NCBI GenBank assembly: GCA_041402125.1
Contig: JAWKSY010000006.1
Span: 1 to 64,000, forward strand
Direction of reading: 5' to 3'
Source: JAWKSY01 sp041402125
GTDB taxonomy: Bacteria; Planctomycetota; GCA-002687715; DRQF01
Length of the DNA: 64,000 nucleotides
A program made the position numbers and the translations under genes. Positions 54,068 to 64,000 of the stretch are shown one piece after another. Every line of letters begins with the position of its first letter. Position 1 is the first letter of the stretch. The notes below the pieces were generated by a model. That model was not told the DNA's origin and did not search any database. It saw only the letters and a program-made list of their open reading frames with translations.

Positions 54068-55333
54068 ATGGACGCGATCGCGGATATCAGGGCGCGCGAG
54101 GTACTCGATTCCCGGGGCAACCCGACGGTCGAGGTCGAGGTCGAACTCGAGAGCGGCGCGGGCGGACGGGCGATCGTCCCCAGCGGCGCGAGCACCGGCG
54201 AGCACGAGGCGGTCGAACTCCGGGACGGCGGCGAGCGGTATCACGGCAAGGGCGTCCTCGACGCGGTCCGCAACGTCGAGGAGAAGATCTACCCCGCCCT
54301 CCTCGGGATGCCGGCCTCGGATCAGGGCGCGATCGAGCGCGCGATGATCGAGCTCGACGGCACGCGCGACAAGTCGACCCTGGGCGCCAACGCGATCCTC
54401 GCGGTGAGCTGCGCCGTCGCCCACGCGGCCGCGAACGCGCACGGACTGCCGCTGCGGCGCTGGCTCGGCGGCGTGCAGGCGCGCACGCTTCCCGTGCCGA
54501 TGATGAACATCCTCAACGGCGGTCAGCACGCCGACAACAACGTCGACATCCAGGAATTCATGATCTCGCCCGGCGGAAAGCGCTTCAAGAGCTTCCGCGA
54601 GGCGCTGCGCGCGGGCGCGGAGATCTTCCACACGCTCAAGAAGGTCCTCTCGGACGCGGGCCTCTCGACCTCCGTCGGCGACGAGGGCGGGTTCGCGCCG
54701 GACCTGAAGAGCAACGAGGAGGCGCTCGAGCTGATCATGCGCGCGATCGAGAAGGCCGGCTACACGCCGGAGGAAGACGTCTCGATCTGCCTCGACTGCG
54801 CCGCGAGCGAGTTCTACGAGAACGGCATCTACCACCTCCGCGCCGAGGCCGAGCCGGAGAAGGACGTCGAGGAGCTGATCAAGGTCTACGAGGGCTGGAT
54901 CGAGCGCTTCCCCATCGACTCCATCGAGGACCCGCTCCACGAGGACGACTGGGACGGCTGGAAGCTGATCTCGCAGGAGCTCGGCGATCGCGTCCAGCTC
55001 GTCGGAGACGACCTCTTCGTGACGAACAGCGAGCGCCTGCGCCGCGGCATCGACCGCGACATCGCGAACGCCGTGCTCGTGAAGATCAACCAGATCGGCA
55101 CGCTCACCGAGACGATCGAGTGCGTGCAGCTCGCGCAGGCGAACGCCTACGCGACGGTCATCTCCCACCGCAGCGGCGAGACCGAGGACACGACGATCGC
55201 GGACCTCGCGGTCGCCCTCAACGCGGGCCAGATCAAGACCGGTTCGCTCTGCCGGACCGATCGCGTCGCGAAGTACAACCGCCTGCTGCGGATCGAGGAT
55301 GAACTGGGCGGCGGCGCCCTCTACGGGATCTGA
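54068..55333 (+). CDS. eno: Enolase
   Basis: This 421-residue glycolytic enzyme converts 2-phosphoglycerate to phosphoenolpyruvate. Key regions are IRAREVLDSRGNPTVEVEVE, PSGASTGEHEAVELRDG, PMMNILNGGQHADNNVDIQE (magnesium/substrate region), STSVGDEGGFAPDLKSN and the signature VLVKINQIGTLTETIECV, followed by ISHRSGETEDTTIADLAVAL. All catalytic residues expected in these blocks are visible. Length is close to the bacterial norm (about 430). It is followed by an ftsB-like gene, a common arrangement. Confidence 0.98.
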   Translation: MDAIADIRAREVLDSRGNPTVEVEVELESGAGGRAIVPSGASTGEHEAVELRDGGERYHGKGVLDAVRNVEEKIYPALLGMPASDQGAIERAMIELDGTRDKSTLGANAILAVSCAVAHAAANAHGLPLRRWLGGVQARTLPVPMMNILNGGQHADNNVDIQEFMISPGGKRFKSFREALRAGAEIFHTLKKVLSDAGLSTSVGDEGGFAPDLKSNEEALELIMRAIEKAGYTPEEDVSICLDCAASEFYENGIYHLRAEAEPEKDVEELIKVYEGWIERFPIDSIEDPLHEDDWDGWKLISQELGDRVQLVGDDLFVTNSERLRRGIDRDIANAVLVKINQIGTLTETIECVQLAQANAYATVISHRSGETEDTTIADLAVALNAGQIKTGSLCRTDRVAKYNRLLRIEDELGGGALYGI

Positions 55334-55340
55334 CGACGTG

Positions 55341-55670
55341 ATGGACGGCACCACGAGCAAGGCGGGCGCGACGCAGGGGGCTTCCCTCCTGCTGCTCCTG
55401 TGCTTCGTGGCGCTGTCGCTGTTCGTCCACTTCTTCGTCGCCCTCCCCGCCCAGGATCGCCTCGAGGCGAAGCACGCCCAGGCGGCCGATCTCTCGCGGA
55501 AGATCGAGGAGCAGCGCGAGACCGGCCGCGCGCTCTCGGCCGTGCGCGACGGCCTCCTCGGAGACCCCGAGACGCGCGAGGCCGAACTGCGCCGACGCGG
55601 CTGGGGTCGCGAGGGCGAGATCGTGTTCCGCCCCGTCCGCGCGAGCGGCGGAACCCCCGCGCCGCGCTGA
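55341..55670 (+). CDS. FtsB/DivIC-like septum protein
   Basis: This 109-residue protein has one membrane helix (ASLLLLLCFVALSLFVHFFV) and then a coiled-coil region (AKHAQAADLSRKIEEQRE), the layout of FtsB/DivIC divisome proteins. It starts 7 bases after eno, as ftsB often does. The C-terminal part (EAELRRRGWGREGEIVFRP) fits the family end. Sequence motifs are weak in this family, so the call rests mainly on topology and position. Confidence 0.72.
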   Translation: MDGTTSKAGATQGASLLLLLCFVALSLFVHFFVALPAQDRLEAKHAQAADLSRKIEEQRETGRALSAVRDGLLGDPETREAELRRRGWGREGEIVFRPVRASGGTPAPR

Positions 55671-55729
55671 CCTCTCCTCCGCGCCGACGCGCGCTCCGCG
55701 CTGCACCCGCCTCCTGTTAGACTCCCCGC

Positions 55730-56776
55730 ATGAATCGACTGCGCGCGTTTCGCCTCGCCGATCTCGCCGAGGCCACCGGTGCCGTGCTCGACGGCGATGA
55801 CGTCCTCGTCCGTTCGGCGGCCGGACTCGACGAGGCCGACGAGACCGGGATCGCCTTCGTCCGCAAGGGCTCGCCGCCCGAGGCCGCGCGCGCCTCGCGC
55901 GCCGGTGCGCTCTGCGTCCCGCCCGACTTCGAACTCGAGGGACGAGCGCTCCTGCGCCACGCGAATCCGCGCTGGGTGTTCGCCGTCGCGCTGCGGATGC
56001 TCGCGCCCGAGGCGTCGGTCTCGCCCGGCGTCCACCCCAGCGCCGTCGTCGCCGACGACGTCGAGCTGGGCGAGGGCGTCTCGATCGGCGCCTTCAGCGT
56101 CATCTCCGAGGGCGTCCGGATCGGGCCCGGCACCATCGTCGGTCCGCAGGTCTTCATCGGTCCGCACGTGACGATCGGGGCGGCGTGCCGGCTCGATCCG
56201 CGCGCCGTCGTCTACCGCGACTGTCGCCTCGGCGATCGCGTCACCCTCTTCGCGGGCGCGGTCATCGGCTGCGACGGCTTCGGGTTCGAGGCGCACGAGG
56301 GACGCATCATGCGCCTCGAGCACATCGGCAACACCGTGATCGGCGACGACGTCGAGATCGGCGCGAACTCCTGCGTCGACCGCGGAACGACGGGCAGCAC
56401 GCGCGTCGATGCGCACGCCAAGCTCGACAACCTGGTGATGATCGGCCACAACTGCCAGATCGGCGCGGGGACGCTCATCGCCGGACAGACGGGCATCGCC
56501 GGCTCCACGCGCGTCGGTCGCGGCGTCATCATCGGCGGCGACTGCTCGCTGCGCGACCACGTGACGATCGGCGACGGGGCCACGATTGGCGGACGCAGCG
56601 CGGTCGGAGGCGACATCCCCGCCGGCGCGACCGTCTCCGGCACTCCCGCGAAGGACCACCGCGACAACCTGCGGGAGATGATGGCGCTGCCGCGCCTGCC
56701 CGAACTCCTGAAGGAGGTCCGCCGCCTGCGCAGCGAGCTCGACGCGCTCCGGTCCCCCGGGGACGCGAACGCATGA
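55730..56776 (+). CDS. lpxD: UDP-3-O-acylglucosamine N-acyltransferase
   Basis: This 348-residue enzyme adds the second hydroxyacyl chain in lipid A synthesis. An N-terminal uridine-binding domain leads into a left-handed beta-helix of hexapeptide repeats (EGVSIGAFSVISEGVRIGPG, then TIVGPQVFIGPHVTIGAACR). The catalytic region is LDNLVMIGHNCQIGAGTLIA with His240. Length matches E. coli LpxD (341). It indicates a diderm cell with lipid A. It overlaps the next gene by ATGA. Confidence 0.96.
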   Translation: MNRLRAFRLADLAEATGAVLDGDDVLVRSAAGLDEADETGIAFVRKGSPPEAARASRAGALCVPPDFELEGRALLRHANPRWVFAVALRMLAPEASVSPGVHPSAVVADDVELGEGVSIGAFSVISEGVRIGPGTIVGPQVFIGPHVTIGAACRLDPRAVVYRDCRLGDRVTLFAGAVIGCDGFGFEAHEGRIMRLEHIGNTVIGDDVEIGANSCVDRGTTGSTRVDAHAKLDNLVMIGHNCQIGAGTLIAGQTGIAGSTRVGRGVIIGGDCSLRDHVTIGDGATIGGRSAVGGDIPAGATVSGTPAKDHRDNLREMMALPRLPELLKEVRRLRSELDALRSPGDANA

Positions 56777-58770
56777 CGCGAGGCGGCTTCGCCAGTCTCG
56801 CCCTCCTGCTCCTCGTCCTCGGCGCCGCCCGGGCCGCCGCCCAGGCGCCGATCGTCCGCGATCTCACCCTCGACGACGAGGCCGTGATCGAGGAGACGCG
56901 CGCGACCGATCGCGCCCTCGAGCGCGGCGAGTTCGACGTCGCCCTCCCCCGCCTGCAGCGCCTCCTCGAGCGCGGCGACGAGGCGGCGACGGGCGACGAG
57001 GCCGCGCCCTTCACCCACCGCTTCGCGCTCGTGCCCGTGGACGGACGCGACGACCTGACGGTCTCGCTCGACACCTGGGCGCGGCGGCGGGTGCTGGCCC
57101 TGCCCGACGAGGCGCTCGCGCGTTACCGGGCGCTCTTCGCGCGGACGGCCGACGAGCTCGCCGAGACGCCCGGCGGGGCGATCGCGGTCCGACGCCGTCA
57201 CCCCTTCTCCGACGCCGGACTCGCGGCCGCGCGCGCCGCCGCCCACGACCACGTCGAGGCGGGCCGGGGCGCGGACGCCCTGGCCGCGATCGCCCAGCTC
57301 GAACTCGGCGCGACGCGGGGGCTCGGCCGGAGTGGCGCGGCGGAACGCGCCGCCCTGCGCGCTCTCGCCTACCACGCGGCGGACGACCGGAGCCGACTGC
57401 GAGCGCTCGCGGCCGCGCCGGAGGCGGAGGCGCCGGTGACCATCGCCGGCGCGAGGTCGACGGTGAGGGAGCTCGCGGCCGGACTCCCGGGCCTCGGTGG
57501 GGCTCCCGCCGCGCTCGACCTCCCGCGCGCCGAGGTCCGCTGGACCCTCGCGCTCGAGGCCGATGCGCCCGACCGACCGGCGCCGCGACCGCGGGCCGTC
57601 GGCGATCTCGTCGTCTTCCACACCCGCCGCGAGGTCCTCGCGGTCGAGCGGGCGACGGGCCGCCCGCGCTGGCGCCGCGCCTTCCCGACCGAGGACGAGG
57701 ACGAGGCGGATCTCCCGCCGCCCTCGCTCGGCGCGAACCTCCGCTCGCTGGCGGGCGCGGCGGGCGAGGGGCTCTACGTCTTCGCGGCGCGCGCTTCGGC
57801 CGGCGCGACCGAGCTCGTCGCGCTGGATCTCGCGAGCGGCGAGACGCGCTGGCGCCGGACGGCTCCGATCGCCGGCGTCGAGCTGACCTTCGACTCCGGC
57901 CCCACCATCGGCGAGGGACGCGTCTGGGCGACCGCGCACGACGACGCGGCCCTCCCCTCAACCTGGATCCTCTGCTTCCGGGCGAGGGACGGGGCCCTGC
58001 AGTGGGCCGACCGGCTCCGCTCGGGCCTCCCGCTCCGCTACCGCAGCGCCGAGGACGACGGACTCGATGCGCGCGGCTGGATCACCTGCTCGACGCCGGC
58101 GCTCTGCGACGGGGCGCTCTTCGTCGCCGACAACCGCGGCCACGTCGCGGTCCTCGACGCCGCGAGCGGCCGGGCGCGCTTCGTCCTCCGTTACGAACGG
58201 CGTCGGCCCGACGACCGCCTCGGCGGCCGGGGCGCGATCGCGCGCGGCTGGAGCGACTCGCCCGCCCTGGCGGACGGAGGCCGCTGCGTGGTGGCCCCGG
58301 AGGACGCCGACGGGCTCTTCGCCCTCCTTCCCGCGCCGGCGACGGACGCCGCCGCCGTGCGGGCCGGGGAGATCCTCGTCCGGCTCGCCACCCTCCCGCG
58401 GGACGGCATGAGCCGCCTCGTCTCGCACCGGGACGGGGTCGTCACCGTCGCGGGACGCGACACCGCCCTCGACACCGAGGTGCTGCGGGCCTTCACGCCC
58501 TTCGCCGGGGCGCCGCGCCTCGCCCCCTGGCCCGCGCCCGCCCCCCTCGAGGATCCGCTCGCCGGAATCTGCGCCGAGGCTCCGGGGATTTTGTATCTCC
58601 CGACGACGCGGGGCGTTTATCGCATCGACCATCGCACCGGACACACCGGGCAACCGACTTACGCACGTCGCGAGGCCGGGGGGGCTCCCCTCGGTCTCGT
58701 CGCGACGTCCGAGGGATTGATCGCCGCTTCGGCCGGGGAGTTATCACTCCTCGGACCGAAGCGTCCTTGA
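56773..58770 (+). CDS. Exported PQQ-like beta-propeller protein
   Basis: This 665-residue protein has a signal peptide (GGFASLALLLLVLGAARAAA). The N-terminal part (about 30-240) is helical. The C-terminal part consists of PQQ-like propeller blades with A-x-D-x-x-T/S-G-x-x-x-W patterns: LAVERATGRPRWRRAF, VALDLASGETRWRRTA, CFRARDGALQWADRL and VAVLDAASGRARFVL. No PQQ-binding or catalytic set is recognisable, so it is probably a scaffold like BamB-type proteins. It lies just before the MoxR cluster on the same strand. Confidence 0.8.
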   Translation: MTRGGFASLALLLLVLGAARAAAQAPIVRDLTLDDEAVIEETRATDRALERGEFDVALPRLQRLLERGDEAATGDEAAPFTHRFALVPVDGRDDLTVSLDTWARRRVLALPDEALARYRALFARTADELAETPGGAIAVRRRHPFSDAGLAAARAAAHDHVEAGRGADALAAIAQLELGATRGLGRSGAAERAALRALAYHAADDRSRLRALAAAPEAEAPVTIAGARSTVRELAAGLPGLGGAPAALDLPRAEVRWTLALEADAPDRPAPRPRAVGDLVVFHTRREVLAVERATGRPRWRRAFPTEDEDEADLPPPSLGANLRSLAGAAGEGLYVFAARASAGATELVALDLASGETRWRRTAPIAGVELTFDSGPTIGEGRVWATAHDDAALPSTWILCFRARDGALQWADRLRSGLPLRYRSAEDDGLDARGWITCSTPALCDGALFVADNRGHVAVLDAASGRARFVLRYERRRPDDRLGGRGAIARGWSDSPALADGGRCVVAPEDADGLFALLPAPATDAAAVRAGEILVRLATLPRDGMSRLVSHRDGVVTVAGRDTALDTEVLRAFTPFAGAPRLAPWPAPAPLEDPLAGICAEAPGILYLPTTRGVYRIDHRTGHTGQPTYARREAGGAPLGLVATSEGLIAASAGELSLLGPKRP

Positions 58771-58792
58771 TGGACATGACGAAAGGGTGGAC

Positions 58793-59860
<1,068 letters not shown>

Positions 59861-60744
59861 GGTCAGCGGGCTCGAGCTGAAGGCTCGCCTGGCCGTCGAG
59901 GGCTTCGTTTCCGGTCGCCACGAGAGCCCCCTCAAGGGCAACTCGGTGGAGTTCCGTGAGCACCGGGAGTACGTCCCGGGCGACGACATCCGTTTCCTGG
60001 ACTGGAAGGTCTACGGAAAGACGGACCGGTACTACATCAAGGAATACGAGGAGGAGACGAGCCTTCGGGTCTATCTCGTCCTCGACACCTCGAGTTCGAT
60101 GTCCTACGGCTCCGACGAGCCCTCGAAGATCGACTACGCGAAGATGATCGCGGCCTCGCTCACGCACCTCGTCACGCAGCAGCAGGACGAGGCCGCTCTC
60201 GTCCTGTGGGACGATCACCTGGGGAAGTTCCTGCCGCCGGGCAACAACCCGCTCCACGTCCGCGACATCTACCGCTCGCTGGCGGAGGCGCAGCCGACCG
60301 GCAAGACCGACCTCGGCCGCCTGCTGTCCGACGTGGCGGAGCGCCTGCGCCGGCGTTCCCTGATCATCCTGCTCTCGGACCTCTTCGACGCCGAGGAGGG
60401 CGGCTTCGAGCGCGGGCTCAAGTACGTGCGCCACAAGGGGCACGACGTGATCGTGTTCCACGTGCTCGACCGCACGGAGCTCGAGTTCCCCTTCGACCGC
60501 ATGACGCAGTTCGAGGGCCTCGAGGTCGAGGAGAAGCTCCACGCCGATCCGAAGGCGCTGCGACGCGCCTACCTGGAGGAACTCTCGAAGTTCCTCGAGC
60601 GGGCGAAGGCCGCCTGCACGACGAATCGCATGGACTACGTCCGCATGGACACCTCGTCACCCCTCGACATCGCGCTGAGCAGTTACCTCGCCGCGCGCGT
60701 CGGGGCGAGATGAACCGGGGCACGAGGGGGAGACGCCGGGACTG

Positions 60745-63069
60745 ATGGACGGATTCTTCGGATCGCCGTCGATGATGTGGTGGGCCGCCGGAGCCGGCGT
60801 CCCCATCCTCATCCACCTGCTGTCGCGACGCCGCTTCCGGCGGGTGCCCTGGGCGGCCATGGAGCTGCTCGAGCGCGCCTTCAAGAAGACGCGCAAGCGC
60901 CTGCGGATGGAGAACCTGCTCCTGCTCCTCCTCCGCATCCTCGCCGTGCTCCTCATCGCGTTGGCGCTGGCCGATCCGCGCCTCGAGCGCGGCCAGCTCT
61001 TCGGCAACGCACCGCGCGCCCGGGTGGCGGTGGTCCTGCTCGACACGTCCTTCTCGATGGACGCGCGCGACGCCTCGGACCGTCCCGCCTTCGATCGCGC
61101 CCGGGAGGCCGCCGCCCGGATCGCCGGGGGCCTCGACGAGAACGCGGACGCCGCGGCCTTCGTGACCCTGGGCAGCCCGGCGCAGCTCCAGCTCCCCGTC
61201 ACCCGCGAGCTCGGCCGCGTCTCGACCGCGATCGAATCCACCGCCCTCACCGCGTCCTCAACGGACCTCCTCGGCGGCCTCAAGATCGCGGCCGGACTCC
61301 TCGGGGATCCGGCGCTCGAGCGCGACTACCCCGGCGCCCGCGTCGTCTACTGCATCACGGACCTGCAGAAGAGTGCCTTCCTCGGCGCCGGTCGCCGCGG
61401 CGCGGATGACGACGCCGCCGCCGTCGACGCCCCGGATCCCGGCTTCGAGCGCGTCCTGCGCGAGATCGCCGACGCGCGGGCCCGGCTCGTCCTCGTGGAC
61501 GTCGGCGAGATCTCCGACGAACGCCGCCGGAACGTGGCGGTCACCTCGCTCGAGCAGGCCGGCCGCACGCTGGTCCGCGGCATCCCGGCCCGCTTCGAGT
61601 GCCGGGTCCGCAACTTCGGTCCGCTCGACGCGGGCGGCGAGCTCGAGTTCTCGATCGACCAGGAGGCGACCTTCGCGCGCAGCGAGCGCATCGAGCGGAT
61701 CCCGGGTTACGAGACCGGGACCGAGGAGGAGACCGAACAGGCCTTCGGCTTCGAGGCCGTCTTCGACCGCGCCGGCTGGCATTACGTCGCCGTGCGGTAT
61801 CGCGACGACGACCTGGCCGTCGACAACCTCCGCCGCTTCGCCTTCGAGGTCGTGGATCACGTCCGCGTCCTCGCGGTCGCCCCGCCCCCCACGCGCGACG
61901 AGTCCGCCCCGGCGAGCTTCTTCGCCGCCCGCGCGCTCGACCCCTCGGGCGGGACCCGCGGCGACGTGGCCTTCCGCGTCCGCGAGATCTCGGCCGGCGA
62001 GCTCAACGGCGAGAACCTCGAGAACTACGACATGGTCGTCCTCGCCGACGTCGCCGACGTCTCGGCCTCGCGCCTCCGCGACCTCGAGGCCTTCGTGCGG
62101 GGCGGCGGCGCCCTCCTCTTCTTCCCCGGCCCCTCCTTCGAGCGGCCGGGCGCGGTCGGCGTCGAGAGCGGCCGCGTGAACGAGCTCTACTTCCGCGACG
62201 GCGAGGGTCTCCTGCCGGGCCGCTTCCTCTCGATCCGCGGCACGGACGAGTTCACCGAGAACCCCTGGGTGCTCCAGTTCGACACCTTCGACCATCCGGT
62301 CACGCGATACTTCGAGGACCCGCGGGTCCGCCCGGGCATCACGAGCATGCCCGTCCACAAGTTCGCCGCGCTCTCGGTCGATCCGAACGATGACCGCGTG
62401 CGGGTGCTCGCCCGCTTCCGCCCCGCGAACGACGAGGCCTCGACCGACCTCGCGCCCGCGCTCGTCGAGCGCCGCTTCGGCGACGGCAAGGTCTTCCTCG
62501 TCACGACGAGCGCCGATCGCGCCTGGAACCTCTACGGCGCCTCGCCGGCCTTCGTCCCGCTGATGCGCGAGATCGCGTACCACCTCACGCGACACGGGGA
62601 CCACGCCAACCTCACCGTCGGCGCCCCGCTGACGGAGAAGTTCGACGCTTCCGTGCGGCAGGTCCGCGTGCAGCGCGGCGACGACGCCGCCGCCGATCGC
62701 GCCACCACGCTCTCGCCCGACAAGACGTCCTCCGAGCTCACCCTTCCCAAGCTCGACCGCGCCGAACTGATCCGCATGGAGGTGCCGGCCGCGGGCAGCG
62801 CCCCGGCCGAGACGCGTCTCTTCGCGGTCAACGTCGATCCCGGCGAGTCCGACCTCACGCGGGCGGCCGACGGCTGGCTGACGATGCACTTCGGCAGCGA
62901 GCTGATCGAGGTCGTCCGCGATCTGGACAAGCTGGGCGACGAGGCCGAGGGCGCGAGCCGCTCGAGTCTCTGGCGCACGCTCCTCTACGTCCTCCTCGGA
63001 GTGCTCGTGCTCGAGACCGTGCTGGCCTGGCGGATCGACCGCCGCAAGTCCTTCGGGGAAGCGGCGTGA
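60745..63069 (+). CDS. BatA-domain/VWA membrane protein
   Basis: This 774-residue protein begins with the BatA N-terminal domain (WWAAGAGVPILIHLLSRRRF, then RVPWAAMELLERAFKKTRKR and a second helix LLLLLLRILAVLLIALALAD). A VWA domain with D-T-S-F-S-M follows, then a long extracytoplasmic region. Near the C-terminus a last helix (TLLYVLLGVLVLETVLAWRI) anchors it. It is part of the MoxR/DUF58/BatA cluster, previously linked to aerotolerance and stress in other bacteria. Confidence 0.88.
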   Translation: MDGFFGSPSMMWWAAGAGVPILIHLLSRRRFRRVPWAAMELLERAFKKTRKRLRMENLLLLLLRILAVLLIALALADPRLERGQLFGNAPRARVAVVLLDTSFSMDARDASDRPAFDRAREAAARIAGGLDENADAAAFVTLGSPAQLQLPVTRELGRVSTAIESTALTASSTDLLGGLKIAAGLLGDPALERDYPGARVVYCITDLQKSAFLGAGRRGADDDAAAVDAPDPGFERVLREIADARARLVLVDVGEISDERRRNVAVTSLEQAGRTLVRGIPARFECRVRNFGPLDAGGELEFSIDQEATFARSERIERIPGYETGTEEETEQAFGFEAVFDRAGWHYVAVRYRDDDLAVDNLRRFAFEVVDHVRVLAVAPPPTRDESAPASFFAARALDPSGGTRGDVAFRVREISAGELNGENLENYDMVVLADVADVSASRLRDLEAFVRGGGALLFFPGPSFERPGAVGVESGRVNELYFRDGEGLLPGRFLSIRGTDEFTENPWVLQFDTFDHPVTRYFEDPRVRPGITSMPVHKFAALSVDPNDDRVRVLARFRPANDEASTDLAPALVERRFGDGKVFLVTTSADRAWNLYGASPAFVPLMREIAYHLTRHGDHANLTVGAPLTEKFDASVRQVRVQRGDDAAADRATTLSPDKTSSELTLPKLDRAELIRMEVPAAGSAPAETRLFAVNVDPGESDLTRAADGWLTMHFGSELIEVVRDLDKLGDEAEGASRSSLWRTLLYVLLGVLVLETVLAWRIDRRKSFGEAA

Positions 63070-63082
63070 AGGAGACGACGCG

Positions 63083-64000
63083 ATGAACGGCCCCTCCTTC
63101 TTCCTCCAGGCCGCCGACGACCTCGTCGACGAGGGACTGCGCTTCAGCGCGCTGCCCCCGAACTACGTGGCCTGGCTGCTCATCCCGCTGGGCCTCGTCG
63201 CCTTCGCGTGGTTCTTCTACAAGCGCACGCGCGGCACGCCGCTCTGGGCCCGCGTCACGCTGACGGCGCTGCGCGTCGCCGCGATCTTCTTCGTCGTCCT
63301 CCTCCTCTTCGATCCCTACCGCCAGTTCCGGAAGGTCGAGGAGATCCGCTCCATGGTCACGGTGCTCATCGACGGGTCGGCCTCGATGCAGCGCAAGGAG
63401 GACTACGAACAGGACCCGGCGCGCGGCGCCGCCGTCCGGGCCGCGGCCGGCCTCCCGGCCGGCACGAATCTCCGCGAGGTCTCGCGCAGCGAGCTCACGC
63501 GGGGCGCCCTGGGGCCCGAAGGTCTCGATCTCCTCGGCAAGCTGGCCGAGAAGCACGACGTGAAGACCTACGTCTTCTCGGGCGGCAAGCCGCGTCCGAT
63601 CGGCGGCCTCGACGAGATCACGGACGACGGTCCCATCACGGCCACGGGCGACGCGATCGCCTACGTCCTCTCCGATCCCGACGTGCAGGCCAAGCCGGAC
63701 GCGAGCGTCGTCGTCGTCTCGGACGGCCGCGTCAACACCGGCACCGATCCGGTCGAGGTCGCGCGCTACGCGGGCAAGAAGGACCGCGTCCTCGTCCACG
63801 CCATCGGGGTGGGCGATCCCTCGGCCCTGCGCGACATCGAGCTCCGCTTCATCCGCGCGGACGAGGTGGCCCTCAAGGGGAGCACGGTCAAGCTCGAGCT
63901 CGTCGTCCGCAACTCGGGCTACCCGAGCGACTGGGTCACGGTCACCGTCAACGACCAGGACGGTCGCCCCTGGGTCGCCCCCCAGACCCGCAAGCTCGAG
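63083..64000 (+). CDS. VWA-domain membrane protein, 3' end outside window
   Basis: The gene is open to the window end (306 codons visible). It has two N-terminal helices (VAWLLIPLGLVAFAWFFYK and LTALRVAAIFFVVLLLFDPY) and a VWA domain with metal site D-G-S-A-S-M and DASVVVVSDGRVNTGTDPVE further on. It starts 13 bases after the BatA gene with GGAGACGAC before the ATG. It continues the MoxR cluster and is probably another large membrane-anchored VWA protein. Confidence 0.87.
   Translation, partial: MNGPSFFLQAADDLVDEGLRFSALPPNYVAWLLIPLGLVAFAWFFYKRTRGTPLWARVTLTALRVAAIFFVVLLLFDPYRQFRKVEEIRSMVTVLIDGSASMQRKEDYEQDPARGAAVRAAAGLPAGTNLREVSRSELTRGALGPEGLDLLGKLAEKHDVKTYVFSGGKPRPIGGLDEITDDGPITATGDAIAYVLSDPDVQAKPDASVVVVSDGRVNTGTDPVEVARYAGKKDRVLVHAIGVGDPSALRDIELRFIRADEVALKGSTVKLELVVRNSGYPSDWVTVTVNDQDGRPWVAPQTRKLE

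Overview
The window is about 64 kb of very GC-rich bacterial DNA (my estimate is roughly 70% G+C), almost fully coding. It holds about 58 protein genes, one initiator tRNA and no rRNA, phage or CRISPR locus. The gene content suggests an uncultured, diderm, motile bacterium, most likely Planctomycetota or a close PVC relative. The signs are a DUF1800/DUF1501 pair, a DUF1573 lipoprotein, a SpoVG carrying an inserted zinc ribbon, a MoxR-DUF58-BatA-VWA cluster, many secreted proteins of unknown function, LpxD (lipid A), flagellin and a CheX-like protein. This placement is inference from gene content, not phylogeny.

Layout: 1-2071 a Nudix hydrolase (cut by the window edge), apt and a membrane-anchored exported protein. 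2079-2189 a palindromic repeat. 2216-7278 a Tat-exported glycosylasparaginase and three glycosyltransferases. 7453-12340 a gliding-type ABC exporter operon (ATPase broken, permease, GldG-like, DUF4340). 12353-15762 a type IA topoisomerase and a CheX-like protein. 16003-18100 an SDR / small membrane protein / SDR operon. 18089-23201 ggt, a fused E1 dehydrogenase and a FabD-like acyltransferase on the minus strand. 23357-24442 metX, then a second copy of the palindromic repeat. 24592-27481 an ECF sigma factor with a small membrane protein and a secreted IPT-like protein. 27574-31378 a glycogen-debranching enzyme and an exported protein. 31802-36216 flagellin, then a minus-strand pseudopilin operon. 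36329-38273 DUF1573, rhodanese and MauE/DoxX. 38355-42051 DUF480 and a SWIM/SNF2 helicase, ending in a three-unit palindrome array that abuts efp. 42905-45877 DUF1501 and DUF1800. 46042-46967 a diiron protein and tRNA-fMet. 46991-49897 a large exported repeat protein. 50133-53823 a tightly overlapped operon pssA-folK-ispE-spoVG-DUF2520. 54068-58770 eno, ftsB-like, lpxD and a PQQ-propeller protein. 58793-64000 moxR, DUF58, BatA and a VWA protein cut by the window end.

Two themes stand out. First, palindromic REP-like elements of two unrelated families fill three convergent intergenic gaps. One family has a strict 39-33-39 bp architecture in both copies; the other is a regular 46-bp-period array of three 31-bp palindromes that also supplies the stop codon of the SNF2 gene. 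Second, at least six otherwise well-preserved genes (ABC ATPase, topoisomerase, rhodanese, SNF2, DUF1800, moxR) carry small frameshifts, often in G/C runs. This pattern is best explained by residual sequencing or assembly indels, and it produces false fusions and scrambled segments in naive translations. I did not find a clearly new defence or mobile system.
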